Assembly (NCBI GenBank): GCA_028564925.1
Contig: CM053034.1
Span: forward strand, 157,598,048-157,662,047
Reading direction: 5' to 3'
Source of the DNA: Lithobates sylvaticus
Taxonomy: Eukaryota; Chordata; Amphibia; Anura; Ranidae
DNA length: 64,000 nt
Each line of letters starts with the position of its first letter. Position 1 is the stretch's first letter. Shown piece after piece: positions 53,087-64,000 of the stretch. Below the pieces are notes generated by a model, which saw only the letters and a program-made list of their open reading frames with translations, was not told where the DNA came from and made no database searches. Both the position numbers and the translations under genes were made by a program.

Positions 53087-54296
53087 CTTGGGGGACAGGA
53101 GCCACATTGGGGCAGAGATTCTGTCAGGTCTGCAGGGGAAGGCTCAGAGGTGGTTGATGCCATGCCAGCTTCAGCCAGGAATGGTTGTATGTGACAATGG
53201 CACCAACCTTTTCTCCGCCCTTCGACAGGGACACTTGACCCATGTTCCATGTTTGGCACACATCCTGAATTTGGTGGTGCAGCAGTTCTTGAGCAGGTAC
53301 CCAGGCTTACAAGATCTCCTGAGGCAGGCCAGAAAAGTCTGTGGTCATTTCCAATGGTCCTACAATGCCAGTGCTCTGCTGGCTGACATTGAAAGGGAAT
53401 GCAACCTGCCCACCAACCGCCTCATTTGTGACATGTCCACCAGGTGGAAGTCAATGTTGGCAATGCTGCAGCGGTTGTAGACGCAACAGATCAATGGACC
53501 ATCAATAAGTACCTGTGTGAGTATGGCACCAGGACAGGGTCAGGGGAGCTTGGCTTCTTTTCGCCACGCCAGTGGCTACTGATCAAGAAAGCATGCTCTG
53601 CCCTTTCCCCATTTGATGAGGCCACGAGGATGGTGAGCACACTGAGCAGTGACAATGCATGCATCAGTGGTACTGTCCCTCTTGTCTTCCTGTTGGAGCA
53701 CACGCTTCATGGAATAATGGACAGGGCACTTGAGGCAGAACAGTGTGAGGAAGAGGAGGACTTCCTTACCTCTCAAGGCCCCCTTTATCCATATATTATT
53801 CCTGCAGGCCAGCCAAACACACAGGAAGAAGAGGAGGAGGAGGATTGTGTCAGCATGGACGTGGAGGATAATACTCAGCAGCAGTCTTCAAAGGATGGTT
53901 TTAAGTCCCCAGAAACCCAAGGAGTTGTACGTGGCTGGGGGGAGGTTGTTAAGGATCATGTGATCCTTAGTGACCCAGAGGACTCAGAATCGAATGCCTC
54001 TGGAAACTTTTGCAGGCTTTGCAGAATCAGGGAGTCCATGCAGCGTAAGGACCCTAGGATTTGTGGTATCAAAGAGCAGGAATGATTACTGGCTGGCAAC
54101 CCTTCTTGATCCAGGTTACAAGGGTAAGGTTGCAAAACTCATCCTGCCTTTGCAGAGGGAGCAGAGGATGAAACATCTTCAGGAGGCCTTGAAGAAAGGT
54201 TTGTGCAATACATTTCCAGACCATGTGAGGTTACAATTTCCTGGTGCAGGACAACGTGTTGCTGAGGTTTCTGTCAGGTCACCTGAGGCCAGGTGA
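53087..54296 (+). pseudogene. hAT transposase, catalytic core part
   Basis: Reads GMVVCDNGTNLFSALRQGHL, VPCLAHILNLVVQQFLSRYP, RLICDMSTRWKSMLAMLQRL, then after a frame change the acidic loop EEEEEEDCVSMDVED, and after another YWLATLLDPGYKGKVAKLIL. These are the hAT (ZBED-type) core blocks (CDN.. and HVPCLAHILN, DMSTRWKS, LLDPRYK). At least two frameshifts. Confidence 0.82.
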
Positions 54297-54900
54297 CAGA
54301 TGCACCCCGTTAGTGGACCCTACGGCTGACTGCTGCAGATGGGAGTCTAGGTGGTTAAGGAAGGCAGGTCCGCTGGAACACCAACAAGAATCCCACAAGG
54401 GCTAGAGTGTAAGATTTCCCAGGGCAGAGTCTAAGAGCCAGGTGTTCACCAGAGCCTCTAGTGGTGAGGATGGACTGGGCTGCAACTGGCTCCAGGTCGC
54501 GACCCCTAGGGTCTCCCAGCTCATGCTGATAGTAGGCTACAGGAGGAAAGAGATAGTAAGGGAATAAGCCAAAGGTCGGGGCGACTAGCAGACAAGGATA
54601 AACATAGAACACGACAAAGGTCAGGGTCACAAGCAGGCAGGGATAGTCGAGAACAAGCCAAGATCGGTAACTGGAATCAGACGTAGAAGACACAGCAAGA
54701 TGCACAAGGAAGCTAAACACACAAAGGTTGATCGGCAAGGCAGGCTTGCAGTGCACAGGTTAATATAGAGTTCCCTGATAGGGGCTGGGGTGGAGCCATG
54801 CTTTGAGGAGAGATTATTTAAGTAACCACTTGAGAGTGGCTGGTCTCTAAAGGTGAACACATGGAGGAGAGGTAAGCTGACAAAGATTACTGCATAACCA
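54290..54900. mobile_element. Insertion in hAT, possibly a solo LTR fossil
   Basis: About 610 bp between the VAEVS region and FRGRAVEKMADAFRQFFSPQ of the transposase. It begins near TGTCAGG/TGACAG and ends ATGACA, which would fit a solitary LTR of an old LTR element, but no clear target duplication is seen. It has no coding sequence. Low confidence in class. Confidence 0.35.
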
Positions 54901-55324
54901 TGACAGCTTTGTTCAGAGGAAGAGCAGTGGAGAAGATGGCTGATGCCTTTAGACAATTTTTCAGTCCTCAGCGCCAAGGTCTGATCGGTTCAAGCAACCA
55001 TCGCCAGTGTCTGCATTACATGGTGCAGGAATATCTAGGGGCAAGAGCAGACTTGGAGACCTTTCCAACAGAGCATCCACTGGGTTACTGGTTCTTGAGG
55101 ATGGACCACAGATAATTGCTCAATATGCAATTGATCTACTGGCCTGTCCTGCATCCAGCGTTCTTTCTGAACGCACATTCAGTGCTGCTGGAGGGTTTGT
55201 AACAGATCATAGAGTGCGCCTGTCCACAGACTCCCTTAATAGGCTCACATTCATAAAAATGAATCAGACTTGGATCAGCAGCAGCTATCAAGCACCTGAT
55301 GCGGATGTAATCAGAAAAAAATGA
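54900..55324 (+). pseudogene. hAT transposase, C-terminal dimerisation part
   Basis: Reads FRQFFSPQRQGLIGSSNHRQ, then after a frame change LLACPASSVLSERTFSAAGG, FVTDHRVRLSTDSLNRLTFI and KMNQTWI, the hAT C-terminal dimerisation block. Nearly the same sequence occurs on the minus strand at 62867-63208. Confidence 0.88.
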
Positions 55325-55813
55325 AAAAATTCCAGGGGGAGTTTAGGGACTTTTAGGAAGCCAAGGTCTGGTAAGGTCATGAATATCCATCCCATATGCA
55401 TTTGAGCGACATGGCTGTATTTAAACAAGGAGGGTGGGACTTTATATGAAGCACCGGGCTGCAAGAGAGTACTAGGATAGATATAAGGAATTTTATTAGA
55501 AAGCTCAGCAGAAGACAAGTTTGGGGGTAAAATATAAAACCCCAATAGCCAAGTCTTACTTGCTGAGGTTTTAAGTTTTAAGAAGCCCAGCCGTGAAGAA
55601 AACATTTATAAATGCTATACCTAAAATTATATAGGATATAGCAGAGTGAACTAAGGTGATGGGTAGCATGTGAATATGCCAGTGAATACTGACAGTTGTA
55701 ATAGAACCACCAAACGAAATATTAAAAGTAATGTGCCCCTGAAAGAAGAAAAGAAAGAAGACCAACACCAAAAAAAAAACTTTTTGCTTCCAGCCTGGCA
55801 TATAGAATATATA

Positions 55814-55873
<60 letters not shown>

Positions 55874-56802
55874 CATATATTTCTTTTGTTCACTATCCTT
55901 GGCAATCACATTCTATCACTTATAAGTATGCACTTTAAGGTGCACTAGTGTGTTCTACATCTCACACAGTGGTTGGGGTTCTGGGTTTCGCAGCTTCTGA
56001 TTTTTGAAGCAGTGACCCTTTGAGATATGCTTTGGACACTCATAATTATTTGAGTTTTTATTCATTTATTCTCCTACATAGATACTGGCCCATTGTCTTT
56101 ATATAGACCTCCCCCAGCCGCCGTGGAAGGCTCCGCTGGGCGCCTTGTATGCTCTGTTGGTACCAGAGTTGGGTAAGAAGCTGCTTGTACTACAATTGTG
56201 ATCAATTTTCCCCTTTCTCTTGCCAAATACATGGTTGTTCAATTTTTCATATTCCATGTTTATTGTAATATTTCTCTTGCAGATATATGTATTGTATTTC
56301 CTGAAGAAGCTATTGACTAGTGAAACTAGTAGACATACCCCACCGCATTTACCTGTTTTATTGTATAAACTGTTACTGTATTTCTTTCAATAAATTATGT
56401 ATATTTTTTATATTCTTGTATAAACAATTATTTACCTTTTTTCTGATACGTACCGCAATAGTCCGCCAGCTCTTGTTCCTCTGGTGGTTCTGGTTGGGGA
56501 CCAGACCTCCAAATCTCTATTCTATATAATGTTTCGGATGATGGTACTTTAACTCAGGTATTTCAATTTCTTCATCTAGTTAGGCCCAAAACTTTTCTAA
56601 TATTAAATAGGTGGATAACACACCTGGTGTTTTATTGTCATTGGGGGTCGTTAGCCACTGTTGATTGAACCCAGGTTCGCTCTTCTGGCTCTCCATCCTC
56701 AATCACTTACAAACCCAAGCTTTTTTCTTCTCCTCACCCTCTTCTCCAGGTTGGGGAGGGCCTATACTATATATAAACTTTTCAAATAATTATATGTTGA
56801 TT
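55325..56802 (+). other. Unclassified repeat with TGAAGAAG...GAAAC motif
   Basis: No coding potential. 56300-56335 reads CCTGAAGAAGC, then GACTAGTGAAACTAGTAGAC, a motif shared in outline with other places in the window. This kind of sequence is common at the ends of some frog retroelements (possibly Penelope-like). An (AT)n run lies at 55808-55868. Confidence 0.35.
55808..55868. repeat. (AT)n microsatellite
   Basis: About 30 AT units with two TG interruptions at the left. Confidence 0.95.
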
Positions 56803-59027
56803 TTTTTTTTTTTACAAATCTTTTATTTATTCAAGGAACACGGTCAAAGACAGACATCTGGGCAATCACATTGTGTTATCTTACATCACATTACATGTAC
56901 ATGTTGTATACGAGAGCCTTTTATTACATGCAAAGGACAATATGACATATTCCTGTCTGGGACACCTCTTTCATTCTGTGTGATGGGTGTTTAAAGCGTC
57001 CCGGACCGGTCCCAGTCCATTTTTAAGTTTTATGTGCTAGAAGAGTTGGATCCTGTAAATTCGGGTCCATGGAACTAAGAAAAAGGATAGGAAGAAGGAT
57101 AGGAAGAAATTATATAGGAAAAAAATAGGATAGAGAGAGAAGACAGAGATAGGGGGGAATTGGGTGGGGGAGACGGGAAGGGGGTATAGGGGGGGGTAAG
57201 GGGGAGGTAGGGGGTGGGAATCTGGAGGGTGACTTTATGCAAGCCCGCCGGGCGCAGTGGTAGTCTGGCTAGGCCCCTGGATGCTCTGTAAGCAGTGGGG
57301 TCATTGATTAGTTAGTCAGTTAGTAGGGTGACATTTAGTCATTCAGGTCGCAATCAAGGAGGGTTCTTCCTTCATCGGAGAAGATAAAGACGTGACATGG
57401 CGACCAGGTCTTGGAGTATTGCTCCTGCTGGTGTCGTGCAGTTAGTACTAGGTCTTCTAGTCTACTTATTTCTTTAACTTTTCGGATCCACATCCCTATT
57501 GTCGGGGGTTGCAGAGATTTCCAATTAAGAGGAATGCAAGCTTTAGCAGCGTGAAGTAGGTGCCGGATAATAGATTTTTTGTATATTTTCCTTGATATAT
57601 TGGTGGCGTGTAGGAGGAAGAATGCTGGGTCATTCGGTATTACGCGTTCCGTGAGTTTTGGAAGGATACGTTGGACCTCTGTCCAGAAGTGTTGTAATTT
57701 GGGGCAGGTTCAAAAAATATGTAAGATGGTGCCCTTGTCCTCCTTGCATCTCCAGCCCTGGTCAGAGGTGTCTGGAAATATTTTCTTCAGTTTCACAGGG
57801 GTTCTGTACCACCTGGTTAGAATTTTCAAGTTGGTCTCCTGTGCCTTCGTGCAAATAGAAGTAAATCTTAGGATGTGTTGTTGTTGTGTTGTGCTGAAAG
57901 TTCTACCTAAGTCCCGTTCCCAGTTTTGTATACAATTCAAAACATGAGGTTCCGCAGGAGTAATAAGCAGCTCGTAGTTAGCAGAAAATGTGTGGGGCAC
58001 TGCCCCCGTCCCTGAGCAGAACCCCTCGAAGGTGGTAAGGGGCCTGGCAAACATCCCCGGAGCTGGAAGAGTTCTGAAGAAGTGGGAGAGCTGAAGGGCA
58101 CTCCAAAAGTCCAGTCGGAAAGATCCTGACTGGTCCATCAGCTCGGGATCGTCGGCCACCCCCCTCCATGTACAAACCGGCAGCCTGTGTAATGCCCAAG
58201 TCTTTCAGGTTTCGGAAGTTGGAACTGCCACTTCCCGGGGGGGAAAGGGGGTTCCCCAGGATTGGGTATAGGGGTGATGTCTTCGAGGATATGTTGGGGG
58301 ATGACAGTAGGACTGAACATAGCTTGGCTGTATTACCTATTAGTGGGTGATTCTTCATTTCCCGAGAGAGGGATGTATAGAACCACGGAACTCCCCTTAG
58401 AGGAACGATTGGATAAGGATGGAGAAGGATACGAACCCATAGCTTGAAATCTGTGTGTCTGTTCTAATCTACCATCCTACTCAAGTGTATAGCTTGGTAG
58501 TATTTCCGTATGTCCGGCAATGCCAGTCCCCTGTATCGCTTAGGTAGCATTAGTTGCTTACACTGCAATCGCGGGCGTCTATGTGCCCATATGAAGTCGA
58601 CAAATGTCGTTTGAATTTGGTTGAAGTAGCTGGCCGGGATATGGACCGGGAGTGCCTGTAGGAGCTAGAGAAACTTGGGGAGGATGCTCATTTTAATAAT
58701 ATTGCAGCGGCCTATCCAGGAATGAAGACCGGTGTTCCATTCGTCTAAAAGTCGTTTTAAGGTCATTTAAATTTGAAGTTGTTTTGTAGTTGCTCGATTG
58801 ATTTTTGTGGAAAATTAACTCCCATTGCTTCCGATTTGGAGAAGTTAATCTGGAGGTTCGAGAGAACTCCGTATTTCTCATACTCCTTCATCAGGTTGGG
58901 GAGTGAAACCAGAGGGTTCGTAAGGGAAAATAACATGTCATCAGCATAGGCCGATACTTTATGTTGGGTGTCTCTTATCTTAACCCCTTCAATGTCTGGG
59001 TTATGTCGGACCGTATAGAGGAAAGGT
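56803..59027 (-). mobile_element. 5'-truncated Tx1/L1-like LINE
   Basis: Antisense poly(A) (T-run 56800-56815), 3' UTR, then minus-strand ORF2 remnants. They include KILTRWYRTPVKLKKIFP and the CWRC-like tail near 57710-57850, WSALQLSHFFRTLP near 58100, and at 58700-59027 reverse transcriptase: SAYADDMLFSLTNP (catalytic YADD at about 58940-58955) followed by LQINFSKSEAMGVNF. Truncated inside the RT domain at about 59027, several frame changes. About 2.2 kb, a longer copy of the type at 41-1419. Confidence 0.85.
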
Positions 59028-59704
59028 TCCAGTGAATTCAGGTTTCTCCTCCCTCCAGCCTGCAGGTGGCAATAGAGAGCGCCGCTGTACAGTGAGGGAA
59101 GGCTGCCGTTCTCCCTCAGTCTCTATCCCCTTGTCACATGACTGGAGATGTTTCACAGTATCTGTAAGTACGAGGGGGGGGGACAACTTACCCCACACCT
59201 TCCCTCTCTACTCCTCACACAACCCCCTCTATTCCTTACACCCCCCCCTAGACACCCCATCTCTTCACCCCCCCCCCCCAGACACCCCCTCTCTTCACCT
59301 CCCCCCCAGACACCCCCTCTCTTCACCCCCCCAGACACCCCCTCTCTTCACCTCCCCCCCCACACCCCCTCTCTTCCTCACCACCTTCCCCCTCTATTCA
59401 AAAAGTATAAATCCAATAAGTGATTCAGTGGAAAGTGACATGTGCTTAGAAATAAATAATGAATGTGGTGTTACAAAGGGATAATTTAAACCATATATTT
59501 AGAGTAATTATAATTTTACTATCACAAAAAACACACACAATCCCTAATTACCATCATTTGGTGTGCTGATGTCTTCACTCCCCTCTTTTGTGCTGCACTC
59601 AGTGGAAAGCTCTCCCCTCTAGGGGGGGTCCCACATTCACAGCACCAGTGGCTCTATGGAAATTCCTCAGTATAAATGGATGGCTGTCAATAATTGCTCT
59701 TAAG
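59028..59704. other. Intergenic stretch with C-rich minisatellite
   Basis: 59230-59385 is a C-rich imperfect repeat of units like CAGACACCCCCTCTCTTCACC. The rest is not recognised. Confidence 0.6.
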
Positions 59705-60308
59705 TAGGGATGAGCCGAACCCCCCCGGGTTCGGTTCGCACCAGAACCTTCGAACGGACCGAAATTTCGCACGAATTTTCGAACCCTATTCTTTATAATG
59801 GACGCGAACGTTCGAAATCAAAATTGCTAATTACAACGGCCAATATGCATGTTAATGTCATAAAACAGGTTTGGGGACCCGGGTCCTGCCCCAGGGGACA
59901 TATATCAATGCAAAAAGAACTTTTAAAAACTAACGTTTTTTCGGGAGCAGTCATTTTAATGATGCATAAAGTGAAAAAAAAAAAGTGAAATATTCCTATT
60001 AATATGGTACCTGGGGGGTGTCTAAAGTATGCCTGTGAAGTGGCATGTGTTTCCCGTGTTTAGAACTGTCCCTGCACAAAATGACATTTGTAAAGGAAAA
60101 AAAGAAGCCATTTAAAACCACTTGCGGCTTTAATGTCATGTCTTGTCCTGGCCGCCATATGGCTGAAAATCCTTGTGAAAAATGGCATGGCTACCCCATC
60201 ACCCCACCCCAGCCCCTTTGGGTCTTGTATGGATATTAAGGGGGACCCCGCACCCAAAATAAAACCCTATACCTACAACCCTATATACTCTGAACAGCAG
60301 TATATAGG

Positions 60309-60715
60309 TGGTGCAAACAAGACACGGACTGTAGGTTTGTTCTTAAGTAGAATCTGAACAGGTACATTATGAAGTGTAGCTCCATCCCAAAAAAATCAAT
60401 TTTTAAGCTTTTTGGAGAACATAGGGAGGGGTTATCACCCCTGTAACATTTGCTGTCTTTGCACATCTGTTCAGAACATTTCACCTCACTTTCCGTCCCA
60501 ATGACAAATGTTTTTGGAAAAGTTGGGTTTTAATTGAAACAAGGATTGGTGATAAAGCATCAGTAGAGAGGAGATACCTTTTTCCCAAATTAAATCTAAC
60601 AGGATAGAATTTCCCTTCCTAGGGGTAGATTTCCTCTCACTTCCTGTTTTCTATTTCCGTTTGCAAGTAGGAGTCGTTTGTAAGTTGGATGTTTGAAAGT
60701 AGGGGCCTGCCGTAT
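60309..60715. mobile_element. Diverged copy of the 31234-31662 MITE
   Basis: Shares ACGGACTGTAGGTTTGTTC, TATCACCCCTGTAACATTTG, TTCCCTTCCTAGGGG and GGAGTCGTTTGTAAGT in the same order; its ends are worn (GGGGCCTGCCG instead of GGGGACCCCCTG). Confidence 0.75.
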
Positions 60716-60744
60716 ATACTCTGCAGAAATTTGCCCTATTAGAT

Positions 60745-61490
60745 GTTGGTGTTGCCACAAGACTGTAAGCCCTCACAGTTACTCTTGGTGGGCACAGGAA
60801 TGGGCCCTGCTGTGAGTTATTAGATCACGATTTGTAATTGCATGCACCTGTTGAACAGGGCAGAAAAATTGGGCCTTTGGTGGTGGTGGTGGTGGTGGTG
60901 GACGGTGTTGCCACAAGACTGTAAGCCCTCACAGTTACTCTTGGTGGGCACAGGAATGGGCCCTGCTGTGAGTTATTAGATCAAGATTTGTAATTGCATG
61001 CACCTGTTGAACAGGGCAGAAAAATTGGGCCTTTGGTGGTGGTGGTGGTGGACGGTGTTGCCACAAGACTGTAAGCCCTCACAGTTACTCTGGGTGGGCG
61101 CAGGAATGGGCCCTGCTGTGAGTTATTAGATCAAGATTTGTAATTGCATGCACCTGTTGAACCGGGCAGAAAAATTGGGCCTTTGGTGGTGGTGGTGGTG
61201 GTGGACGGTGTTGCCACAAGACTGTAAGCCCTCACAGTTACTCTTGGTGGGTGCAGGAATGGGCCCTGCTGTGAGTTATTAGATCAAGATTTGTAATTGC
61301 ATGCACCTGTTGAACAGGGCAGAAAAATTGGGCCTTTGGTGGTGGTGGTGGTGGACGTGTTGCCACAAGACTGTAAGCCCTCACAGTTACTCTTGTTGGG
61401 TGCAGGAATGGGCCCTGCTGTGAACTATTAGATCAAGATTTGTAATTACACGCCCCTGTTAAACAGGGGCTGAAAAATTAGGCCTTAGGC
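60745..61490. repeat. ~155-bp tandem repeat with GGT runs, five copies
   Basis: Each unit begins GTGTTGCCACAAGACTGTAAG, contains GGGCCCTGCTGTGA, and ends in a (GGT)n run of differing length (about 4-9 triplets). Copies are highly similar. Confidence 0.92.
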
Positions 61491-62760
61491 ATTGGTGCTG
61501 GTGCCACAACACTGCAACCCCTCACAGATACTGTACTCTGAGCACAGCAATGAGACCTGTTGCAAAGCATTGCCTAAAAATTGTAATTACACGCCCCAAC
61601 AGGGGCTGAAAAAATTGTGCCTTAGGCACTGGTGCTGGTGCCACAACACTGCAACCCCTCACAGATACTGTACTTGGAGCACAGCAGTCAGACATGTTGC
61701 GAAGCATTGCTTAAAAAATTGTAATTACACGCCCCTGTTCAACAGGGGCTGAAAAATTGTGCCTTAGGCACTGGTGCTGGTGCCGCAACACTGCAACCCC
61801 TCACAGATACTGTACTTGGAGCACAGCAGTCACACCTGTTGCGAAGCATTTTTTTTAAAAAAATTTTAATTACACGCCCCTGTTATACAGGGGCTGAAAA
61901 ATTGTGCCTTAGGCATTGGTGCTGGTGCCACAACACTGCAACCCCTCACAGATACTGTACTCTGAGCACAGCAATGAGACCTGTTGCAAAGCATTGCCTA
62001 AAAATTGTAATTACACGCCCCAACAGGGGCTGAAAAATTGTGCCTTAGGCACTGGTGCTGGTGCCACAACACTGCAACCCCTCACAGATACTGTACTTGG
62101 AGCACAGCAGTCACACCTGTTGCGAAGCATTTTTTTAAAAAAATTGTAATTACACGCCCCTGTTTTACAGGGGCTGAAAAATTGTGCCTTAGGCATTGGT
62201 GCTGGTGCCACAACACTGCAACCCCTCACAAATACTGTACTCTGAGCACAGCAATGAGACCTGTTGCAAAGCATTGCCTAAAAATTGTAATTACACGCCC
62301 CAACAGGGGCTGAAAAATTGTGCCTTATGCACTGGTGCTGGTGCCACAACACTGCAACCCCTCACAGATACTGTACTTGGAGCATGCAGGCACACCTGTT
62401 GCGAAGCATTTTTTTTAAAAAAATTGTAATTACATGCCCCTGTTATACAGGGGCTGAAAAATTGTGCCTTAGGCATTGGTGCTGGTGCCACAACACTGCA
62501 ACCCCTCACAGATACTGTACTCTGAGCACAGCAATGAGACCTGTTGCAAAGCATTGCCTAAAAATTGTAATTACACGCCCCAACAGGGGCTGAAAAATTG
62601 TGCCTTAGGCACTGGTGCTGGTGCCACAACACTGCAACCCCTCACAGATACTGTACTTGGAGCACAGCAGTCACACCTGTTGGGAAGAATTTTTTTAAAA
62701 AATTGTAATTACACGCCCCTGTTATACAGGGGCTGAAAAATTGTGCCTTAGGCACTGGTG
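61491..62760. repeat. ~140-bp satellite-like array with 280-bp higher-order repeat
   Basis: Monomers start GGTGCTGGTGCCACAACACTG. Two types alternate: one with GCAATGAGACCTGTTGCAAAG and CCCCAACAGGGG, the other with CAGTCACACCTGTTGCGAAG, a T/A-rich run and CCCCTGTTATACAGGGG. From about 61912 to 62756 the A-B pair repeats exactly every 280 bp (equivalent points 61916, 62196, 62476). Confidence 0.92.
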
Positions 62761-62866
62761 TGGTGGCATGGATCATTGAGGAGGAGGAAGAGGATAGTCA
62801 GTGAACATAACAGGACAGTCACTCAGCATCAGCATAGGCAGTCTTGAAGGGATGTGACATTATAAA

Positions 62867-63208
62867 TTATTCAGTTATATCCGCTTCAGGTGCCTGGTAG
62901 CTGGTGGTGATCCAAGACTGATTCATTTTTATGAAGGTCAGTCGATCAAACGAGTCGGTGGACAGGCGCACCCTGTGATCGGTGACAAATCCTCCAGCAG
63001 CACTGAATGTGTGTTCGGAAAGAACGCTGGATGCAGGACAGGCCAGTAGTTCAATTGCATACTGTGCAAGCTCTGGCCAGTGATCCATCCTCAGGACCCA
63101 GTAAGCCAGAGGATTTTCGGTGGGAAAGGTGTCCAAGTCTGACCTTGCCCCTAGGTATTCCTGCACCATGTATATCAGACGCTGGCGATGGTTGCTGGAA
63201 CCGATCAT
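62867..63208 (-). pseudogene. hAT transposase C-terminal part, second copy
   Basis: Minus strand, reads MIGSSNHRQRLIYMVQEYLG, LLACPASSVLSEHTFSAAGG, FVTDHRVRLSTDSFDRLTFI, KMNQSWITTSYQAPEADITE and stop: the intact hAT dimerisation domain. It is one frame away from the upstream core, the shift lying near 63240, because FFSPQPQGMIGSS continues in this frame. Confidence 0.88.
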
Positions 63209-63996
63209 ACCTTGGGGCTGCGGACTAAAAAATTGTCTGAACGCAGTTCGGTCAGACGTCCACCTTCCCCACCGCTCCTTCTGCTACTGACCGAAGCCTC
63301 AGCAACTCGTCGTCCAGGACCAGGAGTTTGTAACCTCCCAGTTTCTGGGAACGCGTTGCACAGACCTTTCTGCAAGGCCTCCCTGAGATGTCTCATCCTC
63401 TGCTCCCTCTGCGACGGCAAGATAAGGTCCGCAACCTTACCCTTGTACCGTGGATCAAGGAGAGTGGCCAGCCAGTAATGGTCCCTCTCCTTGATCCGAA
63501 GAACACGAGGATCCTTCCGCAGGCTTTGCAGGATCAGGGAGGCCATGCTACGTAGGTTAGCTGAGGCATTCGGTCCGGAGTCTTCTGGGTCACTGAGGAT
63601 GACATGATCGCCAGCCACCTCCTCCCAGCCACGTACAAGTCCACTGGTTTGTTGGGACTGTACATCATCCCTAAAAGACTGCTGCTGCTGCTGATGCTGA
63701 GTGCCAGGCTCCACCTCCATGCTCACACAATCCTCCTCCTCCTCCTCCTCATCCTCTTCCTGTGTGATGGGTGGGACAGAAGGAACACTGTCTGGATAAA
63801 GGGGGCCTTGAGAGGCAAGGAAGTCCTCCTCTTCTTGCCTCTGTTCTGCCTCAAGTGCCCTGTCCATTATCCCACGCAGCGTATGCTCCAATAGGTGGAC
63901 AAGAGGTACAGTGTCACTGATGCATGCACTGTCACTGCTCACCATCTTCGTGGCCTCCTCAAATGGTGAGAGGACAGTGCATGCATCCCTGATCAT
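63205..63996 (-). pseudogene. hAT transposase core, second copy, cut by window edge
   Basis: Minus strand, open for 263 codons from the window edge: VLSPFEEATKMVSSDSACIS, PLVHLLEHTLRGIMDRALEA, acidic loop EEEEEDCVSMEVEP, YWLATLLDPRYKGKVADLIL, MRHLREALQKGLCNAFPETG. The hAT core blocks are well preserved. The N-terminal half lies outside the window. A frameshift near 63240 separates it from the dimerisation part. Confidence 0.87.
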
Positions 63997-64000
63997 GCTC

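Larger units (their letters stand above)
48562..55324 (+). mobile_element. hAT transposon (ZBED-like transposase), broken by nested insertions
   Basis: The left end TAGAGATGGCC (48562) resembles the outer end of the second copy (TAGGGATGAGCC at 59705). A leader (48562-49050) is followed by foreign DNA, and the leader resumes at about 50266 before the transposase. Transposase pieces in order: acidic N-terminus 50358-50849, BED-like finger 50961-51230, middle 52072-52856, RNase H-like core 53087-54296, C-terminal dimerisation region 54900-55324. Interruptions are at 49051-50265, 51231-52065, 52857-53085 and about 54290-54900. The right terminus is not found. Inactive. Confidence 0.85.
59705..64000 (-). 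mobile_element. Second hAT transposon, minus strand, runs off the window
   Basis: The 3' terminus TAGGGATGAGCCGAAC stands at 59705, followed inward by subterminal sequence (59705-60300), an inserted MITE (60309-60715), a tandem-repeat array (60745-62760) and the transposase on the minus strand (62867-64000, continuing beyond). Same family as the copy at 48562-55324, but more intact in the part seen. Confidence 0.82.

Noticed and set aside
59032-59484. 150-codon proline/serine-rich frame
   Set aside because: It overlaps a C-rich minisatellite and is open in another frame too.
61492-62736. Series of 60-90 codon frames repeated every 280 bases
   Set aside because: They are the satellite-like array; the regular spacing equals the repeat period, not a gene family.
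1-64000. tRNA, rRNA or snRNA genes
   Set aside because: I looked for cloverleaf A/B-box patterns and known small-RNA starts while reading and saw none convincing; a covariance-model scan would settle it.

Overview
This window looks like a piece of a large, transposon-rich amphibian genome, most likely a true frog (Ranidae) or close relative. The reasons are a vertebrate host gene with long introns and a dense mixture of hAT, Tc1, piggyBac-type (TTAA) and PIF/Harbinger-type (TWA) elements, Tx1/L1-like LINEs, and DIRS-order tyrosine-recombinase retroelements. The frog assignment rests on recognising the gene and repeat families from memory; no search was run.

The only host gene I can support is the 3' half of INCENP (inner centromere protein, chromosomal passenger complex), on the + strand from 3012 to a stop at 21447. 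Eight exons with consensus splice sites and compatible phases give 1182 coding bases (393 residues plus stop): the long charged single-alpha-helix/coiled-coil region and then the complete IN-box that binds and activates Aurora B. A 6-base microexon candidate lies at 2798-2803. Upstream exons are outside the window. The introns are packed with repeats; the 9.5 kb intron 10080-19585 holds a near full-length Tc1, two near-identical Harbinger-type MITEs, an 8-bp-TSD hAT MITE, a decayed DIRS-like fossil with a 20-bp minisatellite, and a decayed piggyBac.

From 21.6 to 31.9 kb there is no host gene: MITEs, a Tc1 half, a CR1/L2-type LINE ORF1 with an esterase motif, and a 1.2 kb TTAA element whose empty site survives in an inverted copy at 40.1-40.7 kb. 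From 31882 to 38709 lies a young, nearly whole Ngaro (DIRS-order) element with A1-ORFs-B1-A2-B2 split direct repeats and four coding parts (gag-like, RT-RNase H, tyrosine recombinase, SGNH hydrolase). From 38.7 to 48.5 kb come more MITEs, nested TTAA insertions, a foldback palindrome built of 67-bp units, a Tc1 fragment and minisatellites. From 48.56 to about 55.3 kb is a hAT transposon (BED/ZBED-like transposase, + strand) broken up by nested insertions; 56.8-59.03 kb is a 5'-truncated L1; and 59705 to the window end is a second hAT on the minus strand, with a satellite-like array (including a 280-bp higher-order repeat) between its terminus and its transposase.

The most thought-provoking signal is a TTAA-flanked MITE family (4837-5255, 42668-43156, a shorter relative at 12764-12986). 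Two copies carry what reads as a portable first exon: an NRF-1 palindrome, ETS-type sites, a YY1-type motif overlapping an ATG, about 24 open codons, and a consensus 5' splice donor.
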